Positions 19,123 through 28,633 of a stretch of DNA of 64,000 nucleotides are shown here, piece by piece. Below the pieces are notes generated by a model. The model was not told the DNA's origin. It saw nothing but the letters and a program-made list of their open reading frames with translations, and did no database searches. The stretch lies in contig JAIUNU010000008.1 in NCBI GenBank assembly GCA_020161365.1, forward strand, positions 124,001 to 188,000, written 5' to 3'. Position numbers and translations under genes: made by a program. This DNA comes from Pseudomonadota bacterium (GTDB lineage Bacteria; Pseudomonadota; Alphaproteobacteria; Caulobacterales; Caulobacteraceae). The stretch's first letter is position 1; each line of letters starts with the position of its first letter.

Positions 19123-20310
19123 ATGCGCGAAGCGGTCATTGTTTCCTACGCCCGCACCGGTCTGGCCAAGTCGGTCCGCGGCGGCTTCAACAACACCCAT
19201 GGCGCGGCGATGGCCGGCCACGCGATCCAGCACGCGGTCGCTCGGGCCAAGCTGGACGGCGCGGAAGTCGAGGACGTGGTCCTGGGCTGCGGCGGCCCCG
19301 AAGGCGCCACCGGCATGAACGTCGCGCGCAACGCGGCCATGTGGGCCGGCCTACCGATCACCACCTCGGGCCAGACGGTCAACCGCTTCTGCTCGTCGGG
19401 CCTGCAGGCCATCGCCACGGCGGCCAACTACGTCCGCAACGACGGCGCTGAAGTCGCCATCGGCGGCGGCGTGGAGTCGATCTCCCTGGTCAACGCCAGC
19501 GGCCACATGAACCGCTACCACATCACCGAAGAGAAACTGCTGAAGACCCACCCGGCGCTGTGGATGGCGATGATCGACACCGCCGACATCGTGGCCAAGC
19601 GCTACAATGTCAGCCGCGAGTACCAGGACGAGTACGCCCTGCGCAGCCAGCAGCGCATCGCCGCCGCCCAGGCCGCCGGCCTGTTCGACGATGAGATCGT
19701 GCCGATGGCCACCAAGATGAAGGTGGTCAACAAGGAGACCAAGGAAGAGAGCCTGGTCGACTACGTGGTCAGCAAGGACGAGTGCAATCGCGCCGACACC
19801 ACCCTGGAAGGCCTGGCCAAGCTGGAGCCCGTGAAGGGTCCGGGCAACTTCGTCACCGCCGGCAACGCCAGCCAACTGTCGGACGGCGCCGCCGCCGTGG
19901 TGGTGATGGAAGCCAAGGAAGCCGCCCGTCGCGGCCTCGAGCCGCTGGGTGCGTTCCGCGGCTTCGCCGTGGCCGGCTGTGAGCCCGACGAGATGGGCAT
20001 CGGTCCGGTCTTCGCCGTGCCGCGTCTGCTGGAGCGCCACGGCCTGAAGGTCGACGACATCGACCTGTGGGAACTGAACGAAGCCTTCGCTTCGCAGTGC
20101 CTCTACAGCCGTGATCGCCTCGGCATCGATCCGGAAAAGTACAACGTCAACGGCGGCTCGATCGCCATTGGCCACCCCTTCGGCATGACCGGCGCCCGCT
20201 GCGCTGGCCACCTCCTGCTGGAAGGCAAGCGCCGCAAGGCCAAGCTGGGCGTGGTGACCATGTGCATCGGCGGCGGCATGGGAGCGGCGGGCCTGTTCGA
20301 AATCTTCTGA
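19123..20310 (+). CDS. Acetyl-CoA acyltransferase (thiolase)
   Basis: This 395-residue thiolase has the nucleophilic Cys90 in [13 protein letters not shown], the NEAFA loop in [15 protein letters not shown], the His in [16 protein letters not shown], and the second catalytic cysteine in [15 protein letters not shown]. All active-site residues are present. It is cytoplasmic and catalyses either the last step of fatty-acid oxidation or acetoacetyl-CoA condensation. The length and motif set cannot separate the two. The 270-base upstream region is shared divergently with the TonB receptor gene and contains a TGTGATCACA palindrome at 18988. Confidence 0.92.
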   Translation: MREAVIVSYARTGLAKSVRGGFNNTHGAAMAGHAIQHAVARAKLDGAEVEDVVLGCGGPEGATGMNVARNAAMWAGLPITTSGQTVNRFCSSGLQAIATAANYVRNDGAEVAIGGGVESISLVNASGHMNRYHITEEKLLKTHPALWMAMIDTADIVAKRYNVSREYQDEYALRSQQRIAAAQAAGLFDDEIVPMATKMKVVNKETKEESLVDYVVSKDECNRADTTLEGLAKLEPVKGPGNFVTAGNASQLSDGAAAVVVMEAKEAARRGLEPLGAFRGFAVAGCEPDEMGIGPVFAVPRLLERHGLKVDDIDLWELNEAFASQCLYSRDRLGIDPEKYNVNGGSIAIGHPFGMTGARCAGHLLLEGKRRKAKLGVVTMCIGGGMGAAGLFEIF

Positions 20311-20316
20311 TTTCAA

Positions 20317-20400
20317 AGCGCGGATGGTTTCCCGTCCGCGCTGAAGGTCCTTGAAGGAAGAAGGCCGGGAACCGTCGAGGCGGTTTCCGGCCTTTCTTGT
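20317..20400 (+). terminator. Tandem terminator hairpins after the thiolase
   Basis: The first stem is AGCGCGGA (20317-20324) with TCCGCGCT (20335-20342). The second is AAGGCCGGGAACCG (20361-20374) with its complement (20381-20394, one G-T pair), followed by TCTTGTT. The second is a strong intrinsic terminator. Confidence 0.8.
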
Positions 20401-20516
20401 TGGATCAGGTCAAGAGCGCCGCACGGCGAACGGCTTGAAACCAGCGCGGGCGGGGCCATCTGTGCGTCGTCGGCGTCAGCGATTGTCGCTTCACGACGCA
20501 GACCAGAGACACGACC

Positions 20517-20654
20517 ATGGCCAGCAAGGCCTTTTTCGCCATCGCCCTTCTGATCGCCGCCGCGATCGGCCTCGCCCTGCCGACGCCGGGCGCGAGCCCC
20601 AAGCCGCAGCCGACCCAATCGTCGTTCCAGACGATCGCCGTCAACAAGGGCTAG
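20517..20654 (+). CDS. Putative 45-residue secreted or membrane-anchored small protein
   Basis: The ATG opens MASKAFFAIALLIAAAIGLAL, a signal-peptide or membrane-anchor segment. A short Pro/Gln-rich tail (TPGASPKPQPTQSSFQ, then TIAVNKG) follows. There is a clean stop, and a terminator lies just beyond, although that hairpin faces the other way. The ribosome-binding site is weak (AGAGAC). I do not recognise it, and without homologues it could be chance. The signal-like composition and codon use favour a real small gene. Confidence 0.4.
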   Translation: MASKAFFAIALLIAAAIGLALPTPGASPKPQPTQSSFQTIAVNKG

Positions 20655-20660
20655 AATGGC

Positions 20661-20686
20661 AAAAGGCTCCCGGCGAACCGGGAGCC
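20661..20686 (-). terminator. Intrinsic terminator of the chemoreceptor gene
   Basis: GGCTCCCGG-CGAA-CCGGGAGCC is a perfect 9-bp stem (20665-20686). On the minus strand it is followed by TTTTGCC. It lies 25 bases after the receptor stop codon. Confidence 0.8.
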
Positions 20687-20711
20687 TCAGGACGTGTGAT
20701 CGCAGACGCGA

Positions 20712-22652
20712 TCAGAATTCTTCCCAGTCCTCACGAACGGCCACCGCCGCCGAACCTCGGCCGGGCCGCGCCACGGGCGCTGGGCGGGCGACCGGCGCAG
20801 GCGCGTCGACCGGCGGGCGGTAGCTGACACGCGGCGCGCTTTGCGCGGCGATGGCCGCGCCCTCCGCCACGCGGAAGCGCGCCACCATTTCGGCCAGCGA
20901 CTTGGCCTCGTTCTTCAACGAGTGCGTCGCGGCCGTGGCCTCCTCCACCATGGCGGCGTTCTGCTGAACCACCTGGTCCATCTGGTTGACGGCCGTGTTG
21001 ACCTCGTTCAGGCCGGTGGCCTGCTCGCTGGCCGAGGCCGAGATCTCTTTCACCAGGGCGTCGATCGAGGCCACCTGGGCGACGATGCGGTTCAAGGCCT
21101 CGCCCGTCTGGCCGACCAGATTGACCCCCGTCTCGACCTGCTGCGTCGAGGTCGAGATCAGGGTCTTGATCTCCTTGGCCGCGTCGGCCGATCGCTGGGC
21201 CAAAGCTCGCACTTCCTGGGCGACCACCGCAAAGCCACGGCCGGCCTCGCCCGCCCGCGCGGCCTCGACGCCGGCGTTCAGCGCCAGAAGGTTGGTCTGG
21301 AAGGCGATTTCGTCGATCACCCCGATAATCTGGCTGACCTGGTTGGACGACGTCTCGATCTCGGTCATCGCCGACACGGCCTGGCTGACGATCTGACCCG
21401 ACTTCTCGGCGTCGGCGCGCGCGACGGCCACCACCTGCGAGGCTTCCTTGGCCCCCGAGGCGGTCTTGCGCACCGTGGCGGTGATCTCGTCGAGGGCCGC
21501 AGCGGTCTCTTCCAGGCTGGCGGCCTGCTGCTCGGTGCGACGTGACAGGTTGTCGGAGGCCTGCGCGATCTCGTCCGAGCCGCTGTTGACCCCGCCCGTC
21601 GCCACGCCAATCGCCTGGATCGCCTGCTGCATGCGGTCAGCGGCGGCGTTGAAATTGGTCTTCAGGCTCTCGGTCTTGGGGGCGAAGGGCGTAGTGATGC
21701 GGTGCGTCAGGTCCCCCGACGCCAGACGATCCAGACCCTCGTTCAAGGCCGAGATGGCGATGGCGTCGTGACGGGCGACCTCGGCCTTCTCGGCCTCGTT
21801 GGCGGCGCGCTCCTGGTCTGCGGCGCGACGTTGTTCGACGGCCGCGGCCTCGATACGCACCTTCTCGGCCTCCGAATCCTTGAAGTAGGCCACGGCGGCG
21901 GCCATTTCGCCGATCTCGTCCTTGCGGCCTCGCGCGGGCACCTCAACACCGTGATCGCCAGAGGCCAAGCGGCGCATGGCGCTGGTCATGGCCGTCACCG
22001 GCTTGGCGATGGCGCGGGTCAGCAGCAGTCCGCCAGCGATGGCGATGGCGGCAGTGACCAGGATGCCGATCGCCAGGGCCAAGCTGGCCTGGGCGTCGGC
22101 CTTCTTTTGAGCGGTCGCCTCGGCCGCCAGTTCTTCTTCGGCGTTCTTGGTGATCGCCTCGATGGCGTTCTCGACCGGCTCGACCGCCTTGTCGGCGACG
22201 CCGTCATTGCGCACCAGTTCGACGGCCTGCGGACGGGTGGCGGGATCCGCGCCCAGAGTCTCGCCCGGCTCGATGGCCATCTTGCGATAGTTGGCGTAGG
22301 CGGCCTCGACGGCGGCGATGCGCGCCAGGTCCTGCGGGTCTCCGGCCGCCAAGGTGCGCATATCGTCCAGCGCCTTCATGAACTTGGGCTTATGGGCCTC
22401 CTCCAGGCGTTTGACGTAGTAGGGGTCGCCGGAGAGCAGGAAGCCGCGCAGCGAGTTCTCCTGGCGGGTCAAACGGAAGGCGGCCTGGTCTGCGGCCCGC
22501 ACCATTTCGTAGGCGCGCTCAGTGCGATGCACCGAGTTGGTGAAGCTCACATTGTTGGCATACAGCGCCACGCCCATGAGCATGATCGTGGCGAGCATGA
22601 CGGCGAACACCGTCATCAGTTTCTGCGAGATCTTCAGGTCGCCAAAGGACAC
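20712..22652 (-). CDS. Methyl-accepting chemotaxis protein
   Basis: This 646-residue receptor has a first transmembrane helix (about residues 12-31) and a periplasmic helical domain of about 150 residues. A second helix (near 190-212, [15 protein letters not shown]) and a HAMP domain follow, with a second HAMP-like segment. The signalling hairpin tip reads [39 protein letters not shown]. The C-terminus is DWEEF, which resembles the NWETF pentapeptide that tethers CheR and CheB in other bacteria. A CheR-family methyltransferase is encoded about 9 kb away at 31765. The ligand is unknown; the periplasmic part looks like a four-helix-bundle sensor. Confidence 0.93.
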   Translation of the reverse strand: MSFGDLKISQKLMTVFAVMLATIMLMGVALYANNVSFTNSVHRTERAYEMVRAADQAAFRLTRQENSLRGFLLSGDPYYVKRLEEAHKPKFMKALDDMRTLAAGDPQDLARIAAVEAAYANYRKMAIEPGETLGADPATRPQAVELVRNDGVADKAVEPVENAIEAITKNAEEELAAEATAQKKADAQASLALAIGILVTAAIAIAGGLLLTRAIAKPVTAMTSAMRRLASGDHGVEVPARGRKDEIGEMAAAVAYFKDSEAEKVRIEAAAVEQRRAADQERAANEAEKAEVARHDAIAISALNEGLDRLASGDLTHRITTPFAPKTESLKTNFNAAADRMQQAIQAIGVATGGVNSGSDEIAQASDNLSRRTEQQAASLEETAAALDEITATVRKTASGAKEASQVVAVARADAEKSGQIVSQAVSAMTEIETSSNQVSQIIGVIDEIAFQTNLLALNAGVEAARAGEAGRGFAVVAQEVRALAQRSADAAKEIKTLISTSTQQVETGVNLVGQTGEALNRIVAQVASIDALVKEISASASEQATGLNEVNTAVNQMDQVVQQNAAMVEEATAATHSLKNEAKSLAEMVARFRVAEGAAIAAQSAPRVSYRPPVDAPAPVARPAPVARPGRGSAAVAVREDWEEF

Positions 22653-22779
22653 GGCCAGCTCCAGGTCTAGTGCGCGGCCGCCAAATCTCGGATATCACTG
22701 ATATTTTCAGTGTGACCGGATCGGCGAACCTCACCTAGACGAGTCCGCCCGAACCTGTTTCCGACCCCTTAACCGTGAC

Positions 22780-22820
22780 GTGGCGAGATGTCGCATATCC
22801 GACGTTTCCGCCACTTTTTT
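22780..22820 (+). terminator. Orphan plus-strand intrinsic terminator
   Basis: GTGGCG-AGA-TGTCG pairs with CGACG-TTT-(C)-CGCCAC around a 6-base loop, almost continuously over 14 bp, and is followed by TTTTTT. Both flanking genes (chemoreceptor and polA) run on the minus strand, so no annotated plus-strand gene needs this terminator. It may end a small RNA that starts in the 22650-22780 region. Confidence 0.55.
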
Positions 22821-22822
22821 GA

Positions 22823-25714
22823 TCAGTGCGCCTCGTCCCAGTTGCTAGCGGCCCGCGCCTCAACCGTAAGGGGGACCGACAGGGCCACGGCCGGTTCGGC
22901 GGCTTTCTCCATGACGGCCCTGATCACGTCGCACGCGCGCTCGGCCTCGGCCTCGGGCGCTTCGAACACCAGTTCGTCGTGCACCTGCAGCAGCATCCGC
23001 GTCGCCAGACCTTCCCGTTCCAGCGCGGCGGGCATCCGGATCATCGCCCGGCGCATCACGTCGGCCGCCGCCCCTTGGATCGGCGCGTTGATCGCCGCGC
23101 GCTCGGCGAACTGGCGATGCGCCGCCGACTTGGCCTCGATGTCGGGGATGTTGATCTTCCGGCCGAAGATCGTGCTGACATAGCCGTGCTCGCGCACGAA
23201 GGCCTTGGTCGCGTCCATATAGGCCTGAATGCCCGGGAAGCGTTCGAAATAGGTCTTGATATAGGCCCCGGCCTCGCCTTGGCCGATGCCGAGCTGGTTG
23301 GCCAGGCCGAAGGCGCTGATGCCGTAGACGATGCCGAAATTGATCGCCTTGGCCCGGCGACGGATCATCGGATCCATGCCCTCGATCGGCGTATCGAACA
23401 TCTCCGAGGCCGTCATGGCGTGGATGTCGAGGCCGTCCTGGAAAGCCTTCTTCAGCTGCGGGATGTCGCCGATGTGGGCCAGAAGGCGCAGTTCGATCTG
23501 GCTGTAGTCGGCGCTGATCAGCACGTTGCCCGGTGACGCCACGAAGGCCTTGCGGATCTTGCGGCCCTCCTCGGTGCGGACCGGGATGTTCTGCAGGTTG
23601 GGGTCGGACGAGGACAGACGCCCGGTCGTCGTCGCGGCCAGGGCGTATGAGGTGTGGACCCGTCCCGTCGACGGCGCGATCGCCGCGATCAGGTTCTCGG
23701 TATAGGTGCCCTTGAGCTTTGAGAGCTGACGCCAATCCAGAAGCACGCGCGGCAACTCATGCTCCAGGGCCAGGCTTTCGAGCACGTCGCTGTCCGTCGA
23801 CCACTGTCCGGTGGCGGTCTTCTTGCCGCCCTTCATCTGCATCTCGCCAAACAGCACGTCGCCGATCTGCTTGGGGCTACCGAGGTTAAAGGGGCGACCG
23901 ACCAGCTCCTGAGCGCGGGCCTCGAACTGGGCCATCCGCAACGAGAACTCGTTCGAGAGCAGACGCAGGGCCTCGGGGTCCACGCGGACGCCATTGTTCT
24001 CCATCATCGCCAGCACCGCCGGCATCGGGCGTTCCAGCGTCTCATAGACGGTCGACAGGCCGGCCCGCGCCAGCTGGGGCTTCAGGTGATGGTAGAGCCG
24101 CAGGGTGACGTCGGCGTCCTCGGCGGCGTAGGCGGTCGCCTCGGGCAGGGCCACGTGCTTGAAGCTGATCTGGCTCTTGCCGCTGCCGGCCACCTGCTTG
24201 AACGGGATCGGCTTGTGTCCCAGGTGCAGCTCGGACAGCTCGTCCATGCCGTGGCCGTGCAGACCCGCCTCCAGCACGTAGCTGATCAGCATGGTGTCCT
24301 CGATCGGCGCGACCTGGATCCCGTGCCGGGCCAGGACGGCGATGTCGTACTTGGCGTTCTGCGCCACCTTCAGCACCGCCGGGTCCTCGAGCAGCGGCTT
24401 GAGGGTGGCGACCACGTCGGCCAGCGGGATCTGCTCGATGTCGGCGGCGGCCTCGAAGGCCAGGCCGTCGGCCTTTTCGCAATGGCTGATCGGGATGTAG
24501 CACGCCTCGCCCGGCGCGATGGCCAGCGACACGCCGCACAGCCCGGCCGTGGCCGACGACAGGGCGTCGGTCTCGGTGTCGAAGGCCACCAGGCCCTTGT
24601 CCGTGGCCTTGGCCACCCAGGCCTTGAGGGTCTCCAGGTCGCGAACGCAGGCATAGGCGGCATGGTCGATCTTGACCGGCTCCACCGGGTGGGCCGCCGC
24701 GCGGGCGGCCGCGCCCATGTACGAGACGCTGACCACCGGCGCCTTGGGCGGCGCCGGCGGACGATCGAGCGTGCCGGGCGTCGTCGCCGCCGAGCCATCG
24801 CCGACCCGTCGGGCCAGCGAGCGGAACTCCATCTGCTCAAGGAAGGCGGCCAGGGCCTCCTTGTCGGGCTCGCGGACCTTCAGGTCATCCAGCGGCTCGG
24901 GCAGCGGCGTGTCGCAGTCCAGCTTCACCAGGGCCCGTGACAGGCGGATCTGGTCGGCGAAGTTGATCAGGGTCTCGCGGCGCTTGGGCTGCTTGATCTC
25001 GCCAGCCCGGGCCAAGAGCGTGTCGAGGTCGCCATATTCGGTGATCAGCTGGGCGGCGGTCTTGATGCCGATGCCCGGCGCGCCCGGCACGTTGTCGACG
25101 CTGTCGCCGCACAGGGCCTGAACGTCGACGACCTTTTCCGGATAGACGCCGAATTTCTCGAACACCTGCTCGCGCTCGATGCGCACGCCCTTCATCGGGT
25201 CGTACATCGACACCCCATCGCCGACGAGCTGCATCAGGTCCTTGTCGGACGAGACGATGATCGCCTCGCCGCCGACCTCGCGGGCCTTGCAGGCGTAGGC
25301 GGCGATCAGGTCGTCGGCCTCGTAGCCCGGCAGCTCGATGGCCGGGACGCCGAAGGCGCGCGTCGCGTCGCGCACCAGCGGGAATTGCGGGATCAGGTCC
25401 TCGGGCGGCGGCGGGCGGTGGGCCTTGTACTGGTCGTAGAGATCGTTGCGGAACGTCTTTTCCGAATGGTCCCAGATCACCGCCAGGTGGGTGGGCGTGT
25501 CGCCCTGCATGTCGCGCAGCAGCTTCCAAAGCATGTTGCAGAAGCCCTGCACCGCGCCCACCGGCAGACCGTCGCTCTTGCGCGTCAGGGGCGGCAGGGC
25601 GTGATAGGCGCGGAACAGATAGGCCGAGCCGTCGACGAGGAAGAGCCTGACGGCCGGGCCGTCCTGGGTCAGTTCGGAAGCGTTCGGAAGCGGGGGCGCG
25701 GCGGCGTCGGTCAT
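22823..25714 (-). CDS. polA: DNA polymerase I
   Basis: I take the ATG that gives MTDAAAPPLPNASELTQDG. The frame stays open far upstream, but that part overlaps the divergent recQ region and is not protein-like. The 963 residues comprise a 5' nuclease domain (LVDGSAYLFRAYHALPPL, then SSDKDLMQLV and GVPGIGIKTA-like motif APGIGIKTAAQLI). A 3'-5' exonuclease domain retains DTETDAL. The family-A polymerase domain has SADYSQIELRLLAHIGD, RAKAINFGIVYGISAFGLA and LLQVHDELVFEAPEAE. All three activities should be present, serving Okazaki-fragment processing and repair. It is divergent from recQ, forming a repair cluster with mmcB. Confidence 0.96.
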   Translation of the reverse strand: MTDAAAPPLPNASELTQDGPAVRLFLVDGSAYLFRAYHALPPLTRKSDGLPVGAVQGFCNMLWKLLRDMQGDTPTHLAVIWDHSEKTFRNDLYDQYKAHRPPPPEDLIPQFPLVRDATRAFGVPAIELPGYEADDLIAAYACKAREVGGEAIIVSSDKDLMQLVGDGVSMYDPMKGVRIEREQVFEKFGVYPEKVVDVQALCGDSVDNVPGAPGIGIKTAAQLITEYGDLDTLLARAGEIKQPKRRETLINFADQIRLSRALVKLDCDTPLPEPLDDLKVREPDKEALAAFLEQMEFRSLARRVGDGSAATTPGTLDRPPAPPKAPVVSVSYMGAAARAAAHPVEPVKIDHAAYACVRDLETLKAWVAKATDKGLVAFDTETDALSSATAGLCGVSLAIAPGEACYIPISHCEKADGLAFEAAADIEQIPLADVVATLKPLLEDPAVLKVAQNAKYDIAVLARHGIQVAPIEDTMLISYVLEAGLHGHGMDELSELHLGHKPIPFKQVAGSGKSQISFKHVALPEATAYAAEDADVTLRLYHHLKPQLARAGLSTVYETLERPMPAVLAMMENNGVRVDPEALRLLSNEFSLRMAQFEARAQELVGRPFNLGSPKQIGDVLFGEMQMKGGKKTATGQWSTDSDVLESLALEHELPRVLLDWRQLSKLKGTYTENLIAAIAPSTGRVHTSYALAATTTGRLSSSDPNLQNIPVRTEEGRKIRKAFVASPGNVLISADYSQIELRLLAHIGDIPQLKKAFQDGLDIHAMTASEMFDTPIEGMDPMIRRRAKAINFGIVYGISAFGLANQLGIGQGEAGAYIKTYFERFPGIQAYMDATKAFVREHGYVSTIFGRKINIPDIEAKSAAHRQFAERAAINAPIQGAAADVMRRAMIRMPAALEREGLATRMLLQVHDELVFEAPEAEAERACDVIRAVMEKAAEPAVALSVPLTVEARAASNWDEAH

Positions 25715-25834
25715 GGCCGGCAACATAGGGGGCGCGGCGCGCGTCGGGAACCCTCCGGCGGGCGCGCTCACAGAAACCGCCGTGCCTGCGATCCTGACTT
25801 GGCGGGGCGCCGGGCGAGCGCCATAAGAGCGCCC

Positions 25835-27682
25835 GTGTACGTCCCTCCCGAATCCCCCGAGCTTGACCGCGCGCGAGACGTCCTGCGCCGCACGTTCGGT
25901 CATGCCGACTTTCGGGGGCTGCAGGCCGGGGTCATCCACGAACTGCTGACCGGCCACAGCGCCATGGCGGTGCTGCCGACGGGCGGCGGCAAGAGCCTGT
26001 GCTACCAGATCCCCTCGCTGATCCGACCAGGGTTGGGCCTCGTCATCTCGCCGCTGATCGCGCTGATGGCCGACCAGGTGCAGGGCCTGCGCCAGGCGGG
26101 CGTGGCGGCCGAGCGGCTGGACAGCAACATCTCGCTGGACGAGCGCTCCGACATCTGGCGGCGCATCGACGCCGGCGAGGTCGACCTGCTCTATCTCTCG
26201 CCCGAAGGCCTGATGCAGCCCTGGATGCTGGATCGTCTGGCGCGCACGCCATTGGCCCTGATCGCCGTGGACGAGGCCCACTGCGTCAGCCAGTGGGGCC
26301 ACGACTTCCGGCCCGAGTACCGGATGCTGGGCCGGCTGGCGGAGCTGTTTCCCGACGTGCCGCGCCTGGCCGTCACCGCCACCGCCGACGCCCGCACCCG
26401 CGACGACATCCGCGCCGAGCTGCGCCTGCAGGGGGCGGCTGAGTTCGTCGACAGCTTCGCCCGTCCCGAACTGGCGCTGAGCGCCGAGCGCAAGCGCGGC
26501 AAGGGCCACGACCGGGTGGTCGAGCTTGTCCTGGAGCGCCCCGGCCGATCGGGCGTCATCTACGCCGGCTCGCGCGATGGGACCGAAAAGCTGGCAGAGC
26601 GGCTCAATGCGGAAGGCGTCCCGGCGCTCGCCTATCACGCCGGCCTCGACAAGGCCGTGCGCGCCCGTCGGCTGGAGGACTTCCTCGAGGCCGATGCGGC
26701 GGTGATGGTCGCCACGATCGCGTTCGGCATGGGCGTCGACAAGCCCGACGTTCGCTATGTGATCCACGCCGATCCGCCGGCCGCCATTGAGGCCTATTGG
26801 CAGGAGGTCGGCCGCGCCGGGCGCGACGGCCAGCCCGCCGAGGGCATCACGCTCTATGGCTCAGCCGACATGGCCTGGGCCGGTCGGCGGATCGAGACCC
26901 GCGAGGCGCCTGACGAGGTCAAGCAGGTGCAGTCCCGCAAGCTGCGCCAGTTCTACGCCATGCTGGAGGGCGTCACCTGCCGCGCCGCCGCCGTGCGCCG
27001 TTATTTCGGCGAAGAAGGTGTCGGCCGCTGCGGGGTCTGCGACATCTGCGTCTCGCCGCCTACGGGGATCGACGCCACTGAGGCGGCCCAGAAGGCCCTG
27101 TCGGCGGTCCACCGCCTGGGCGGACGCCTGGGTCGCGGGCGGGTCATCGAGCACCTGATGGGCAAGACCAAGGACGTGACGCCTCAGGAGGCCCAGCTGC
27201 CCACCTTCGGCATCGGCCGGGAATTCAGCCAGCCGACCTGGCGCGATCTCTTCGACACCCTGATCTTCGAGGGCCTGTTGCGCGAAGACCCGAACGACGG
27301 TCGCCCCTTGGTAGGCCTGGGCGATGTCGAGGGCGTGCGTCAGGTCTATCGTAACGAGCGCAAGGTCGCGCTGCGCCAGATGACCGACCCATCCGACGGC
27401 GGCGGCCGTGCGGGCGGGGGCGCGCGCAAGCGTCGCGAGGGCCGGGCCCTGACCATCCCGCCCGAGAACCAGTTGCTGTTCGAGGCCCTGCGGTCCTGGC
27501 GCAAGGAGCAGGCCCAACTGCAGCACGTGCCGCCCTATGTGATCTTCCACGACGCCACCCTGGCCGAGATCGCGGCGGCGCGCCCGACCACCCTGGCGAC
27601 GCTGGGCAAGGCCGGTGGCGTGGGCCAGGGCAAGCTCGATCGCTATGGAGAGGCGGTTTTGAAGGTGGTTCGAGAGAACTAA
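25835..27682 (+). CDS. recQ: ATP-dependent DNA helicase RecQ
   Basis: From the GTG at 25835 the product is 615 residues. A frame start much further upstream would overlap polA. Helicase motifs are complete: FRGLQAGVIHELLTGH (motif 0), LPTGGGKSLCYQ (Walker A), AVDEAHCVSQWGHDFRPEY (DEAH plus the aromatic-rich loop of RecQ), VMVATIAFGMGVDKPDVR and YWQEVGRAGRDG. A zinc-binding RQC subdomain follows (CRAAAVRRYFGEEGVGRCGVCDICV), with a C-terminal HRDC domain (LLFEALRSWRKEQAQ, then TLATLGKAGGVGQGKLDRYG). It unwinds 3'-5' in recombination and fork repair. Confidence 0.95.
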   Translation: MYVPPESPELDRARDVLRRTFGHADFRGLQAGVIHELLTGHSAMAVLPTGGGKSLCYQIPSLIRPGLGLVISPLIALMADQVQGLRQAGVAAERLDSNISLDERSDIWRRIDAGEVDLLYLSPEGLMQPWMLDRLARTPLALIAVDEAHCVSQWGHDFRPEYRMLGRLAELFPDVPRLAVTATADARTRDDIRAELRLQGAAEFVDSFARPELALSAERKRGKGHDRVVELVLERPGRSGVIYAGSRDGTEKLAERLNAEGVPALAYHAGLDKAVRARRLEDFLEADAAVMVATIAFGMGVDKPDVRYVIHADPPAAIEAYWQEVGRAGRDGQPAEGITLYGSADMAWAGRRIETREAPDEVKQVQSRKLRQFYAMLEGVTCRAAAVRRYFGEEGVGRCGVCDICVSPPTGIDATEAAQKALSAVHRLGGRLGRGRVIEHLMGKTKDVTPQEAQLPTFGIGREFSQPTWRDLFDTLIFEGLLREDPNDGRPLVGLGDVEGVRQVYRNERKVALRQMTDPSDGGGRAGGGARKRREGRALTIPPENQLLFEALRSWRKEQAQLQHVPPYVIFHDATLAEIAAARPTTLATLGKAGGVGQGKLDRYGEAVLKVVREN

Positions 27683-27728
27683 TCGGCGCGCCGCGAGTTT
27701 CCACGGGGTCAAGCCGAGGAGCCTCCCC

Positions 27729-28046
27729 ATGACCGATATCAGCAGCTTCATCCCGTCCGACGTCACCAACGCCGCCGACGGCGCCGCCAAGACCGCCGCC
27801 GAAAAGACCAAGCGGGCCAAGGAGGCCGCGCTGGACGCTGTGAAGGCCGCACGCGAAACCGCGACCGAAGTCGCTCAGCAGACCCGCACCTTCGCCACCG
27901 AGAAGGCCCGCGCCGGCGCGGCCTGGACCAGCGAGAAGGCCAAGGTCGCCCACCACGTCGCCGAAGACCATCCGATGGGCGTCGCCCTCGGCGCCTTCGC
28001 GATCGGCTTGGGTCTGGGTTTCCTGATTTCGCGAAACGCGCGCTAA
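27729..28046 (+). CDS. ElaB/YqjD/DUF883-like membrane-anchored protein
   Basis: This 105-residue protein has an Ala/Lys/Glu-rich amphipathic region (residues 15-75) likely to be one long helix or coiled coil. A single C-terminal transmembrane helix follows (MGVALGAFAIGLGLGFLIS, glycine-zipper type) and ends in RNAR. This is the layout of ElaB/YqjD proteins, which in E. coli are tail-anchored in the inner membrane and bind ribosomes in stationary phase. A GGAGCC site precedes the ATG. No sigmaT-type promoter was seen upstream. The link to ribosome binding is by analogy only. Confidence 0.75.
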   Translation: MTDISSFIPSDVTNAADGAAKTAAEKTKRAKEAALDAVKAARETATEVAQQTRTFATEKARAGAAWTSEKAKVAHHVAEDHPMGVALGAFAIGLGLGFLISRNAR

Positions 28047-28054
28047 ACCGCGCT

Positions 28055-28077
28055 GAGCCGGGCGAACAGCCCGGATC
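28055..28077 (+). terminator. Short hairpin between two convergent genes
   Basis: CCGGGC-GAACA-GCCCGG lies between the DUF883-like gene and mmcB. There is no U-run; it may act in both directions. Confidence 0.4.
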
Positions 28078-28535
28078 TAGAGACTGAGACGCTCGGCGTT
28101 CACGCCCGCCGCCCGCCAGGCGGCGAGGCGTGCGAACGCCAGCGTCAAGGCCTTGCGTCGCGCGGGCGCCAGCGGCGTCAGCGGCGCCTCGCGCACCACC
28201 GCCCCACCGAATCCATCTGCGACAAGCAGCCCCGGTTCTTCCGGCAAGATCCCGTCCGGAAAACTGGGCGAGACGGCGAAATAAAACGCGTCGCAGAACG
28301 GCGCGTACTCGCCCCATTTCCGATCGACGCGGAAATCCTCCAGTCCCGACTTCACCTCGACGATCAGCACATCGCCCTTCGGCCCCAAGGCCATCAGGTC
28401 AGCCCTTCGTCCGTTGGGCAGGGTCACTTCCGCCAAGGGCGCATAGCCCAGGTCGACCAGAAGCCGCGCCGCGCCGCGCGTCACGGCCAGCGTCGTTTCA
28501 GGGCGTGAGGGCGCCAGCTCGATGATTACGTCCAT
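28077..28535 (-). CDS. mmcB: MmcB family DNA repair protein
   Basis: This 152-residue protein has a PD-(D/E)XK nuclease-like core. The conserved order is VTLPNGRRADLMALGPKGDVLIVEVKSGLEDFRVDRKWGEYAPFCDAFYFAV, with the acid of RADLM, the E-V-K triad of IVEVKSG, and later aromatic residues. This matches MmcB, reported in C. crescentus as an SOS-regulated protein that contributes to mitomycin C resistance. A LexA box begins 14 bases before the start codon. Mechanism is not known beyond the nuclease-like fold. It closes a cluster with polA and recQ. Confidence 0.88.
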   Translation of the reverse strand: MDVIIELAPSRPETTLAVTRGAARLLVDLGYAPLAEVTLPNGRRADLMALGPKGDVLIVEVKSGLEDFRVDRKWGEYAPFCDAFYFAVSPSFPDGILPEEPGLLVADGFGGAVVREAPLTPLAPARRKALTLAFARLAAWRAAGVNAERLSL

Positions 28536-28548
28536 CGCGCGCGATCAT

Positions 28549-28563
28549 GTTCCAGCTTTGTTC
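28549..28563. promoter_or_regulatory. LexA (SOS) box upstream of mmcB
   Basis: GTTC-CAGCTTT-GTTC is an exact match to the alphaproteobacterial LexA site GTTC-N7-GTTC. It sits between the divergent mmcB and DMT-transporter genes, 14 bases from the mmcB start and about 70 bases from the other. Repression of mmcB is the likelier role. Confidence 0.85.
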
Positions 28564-28633
28564 GCAAATCAAGCCGCCCGCGCCCGACCTCCGCCATCTG
28601 GCCTTCCCTGCGCCCTGCCCCTAAAGACGGGCC

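Noticed and set aside
22823..26767. A 1314-residue open frame that extends polA upstream by about 350 residues
   Set aside because: The extra part runs antisense through recQ and has shadow-like composition. The family's start motif begins at 25714.
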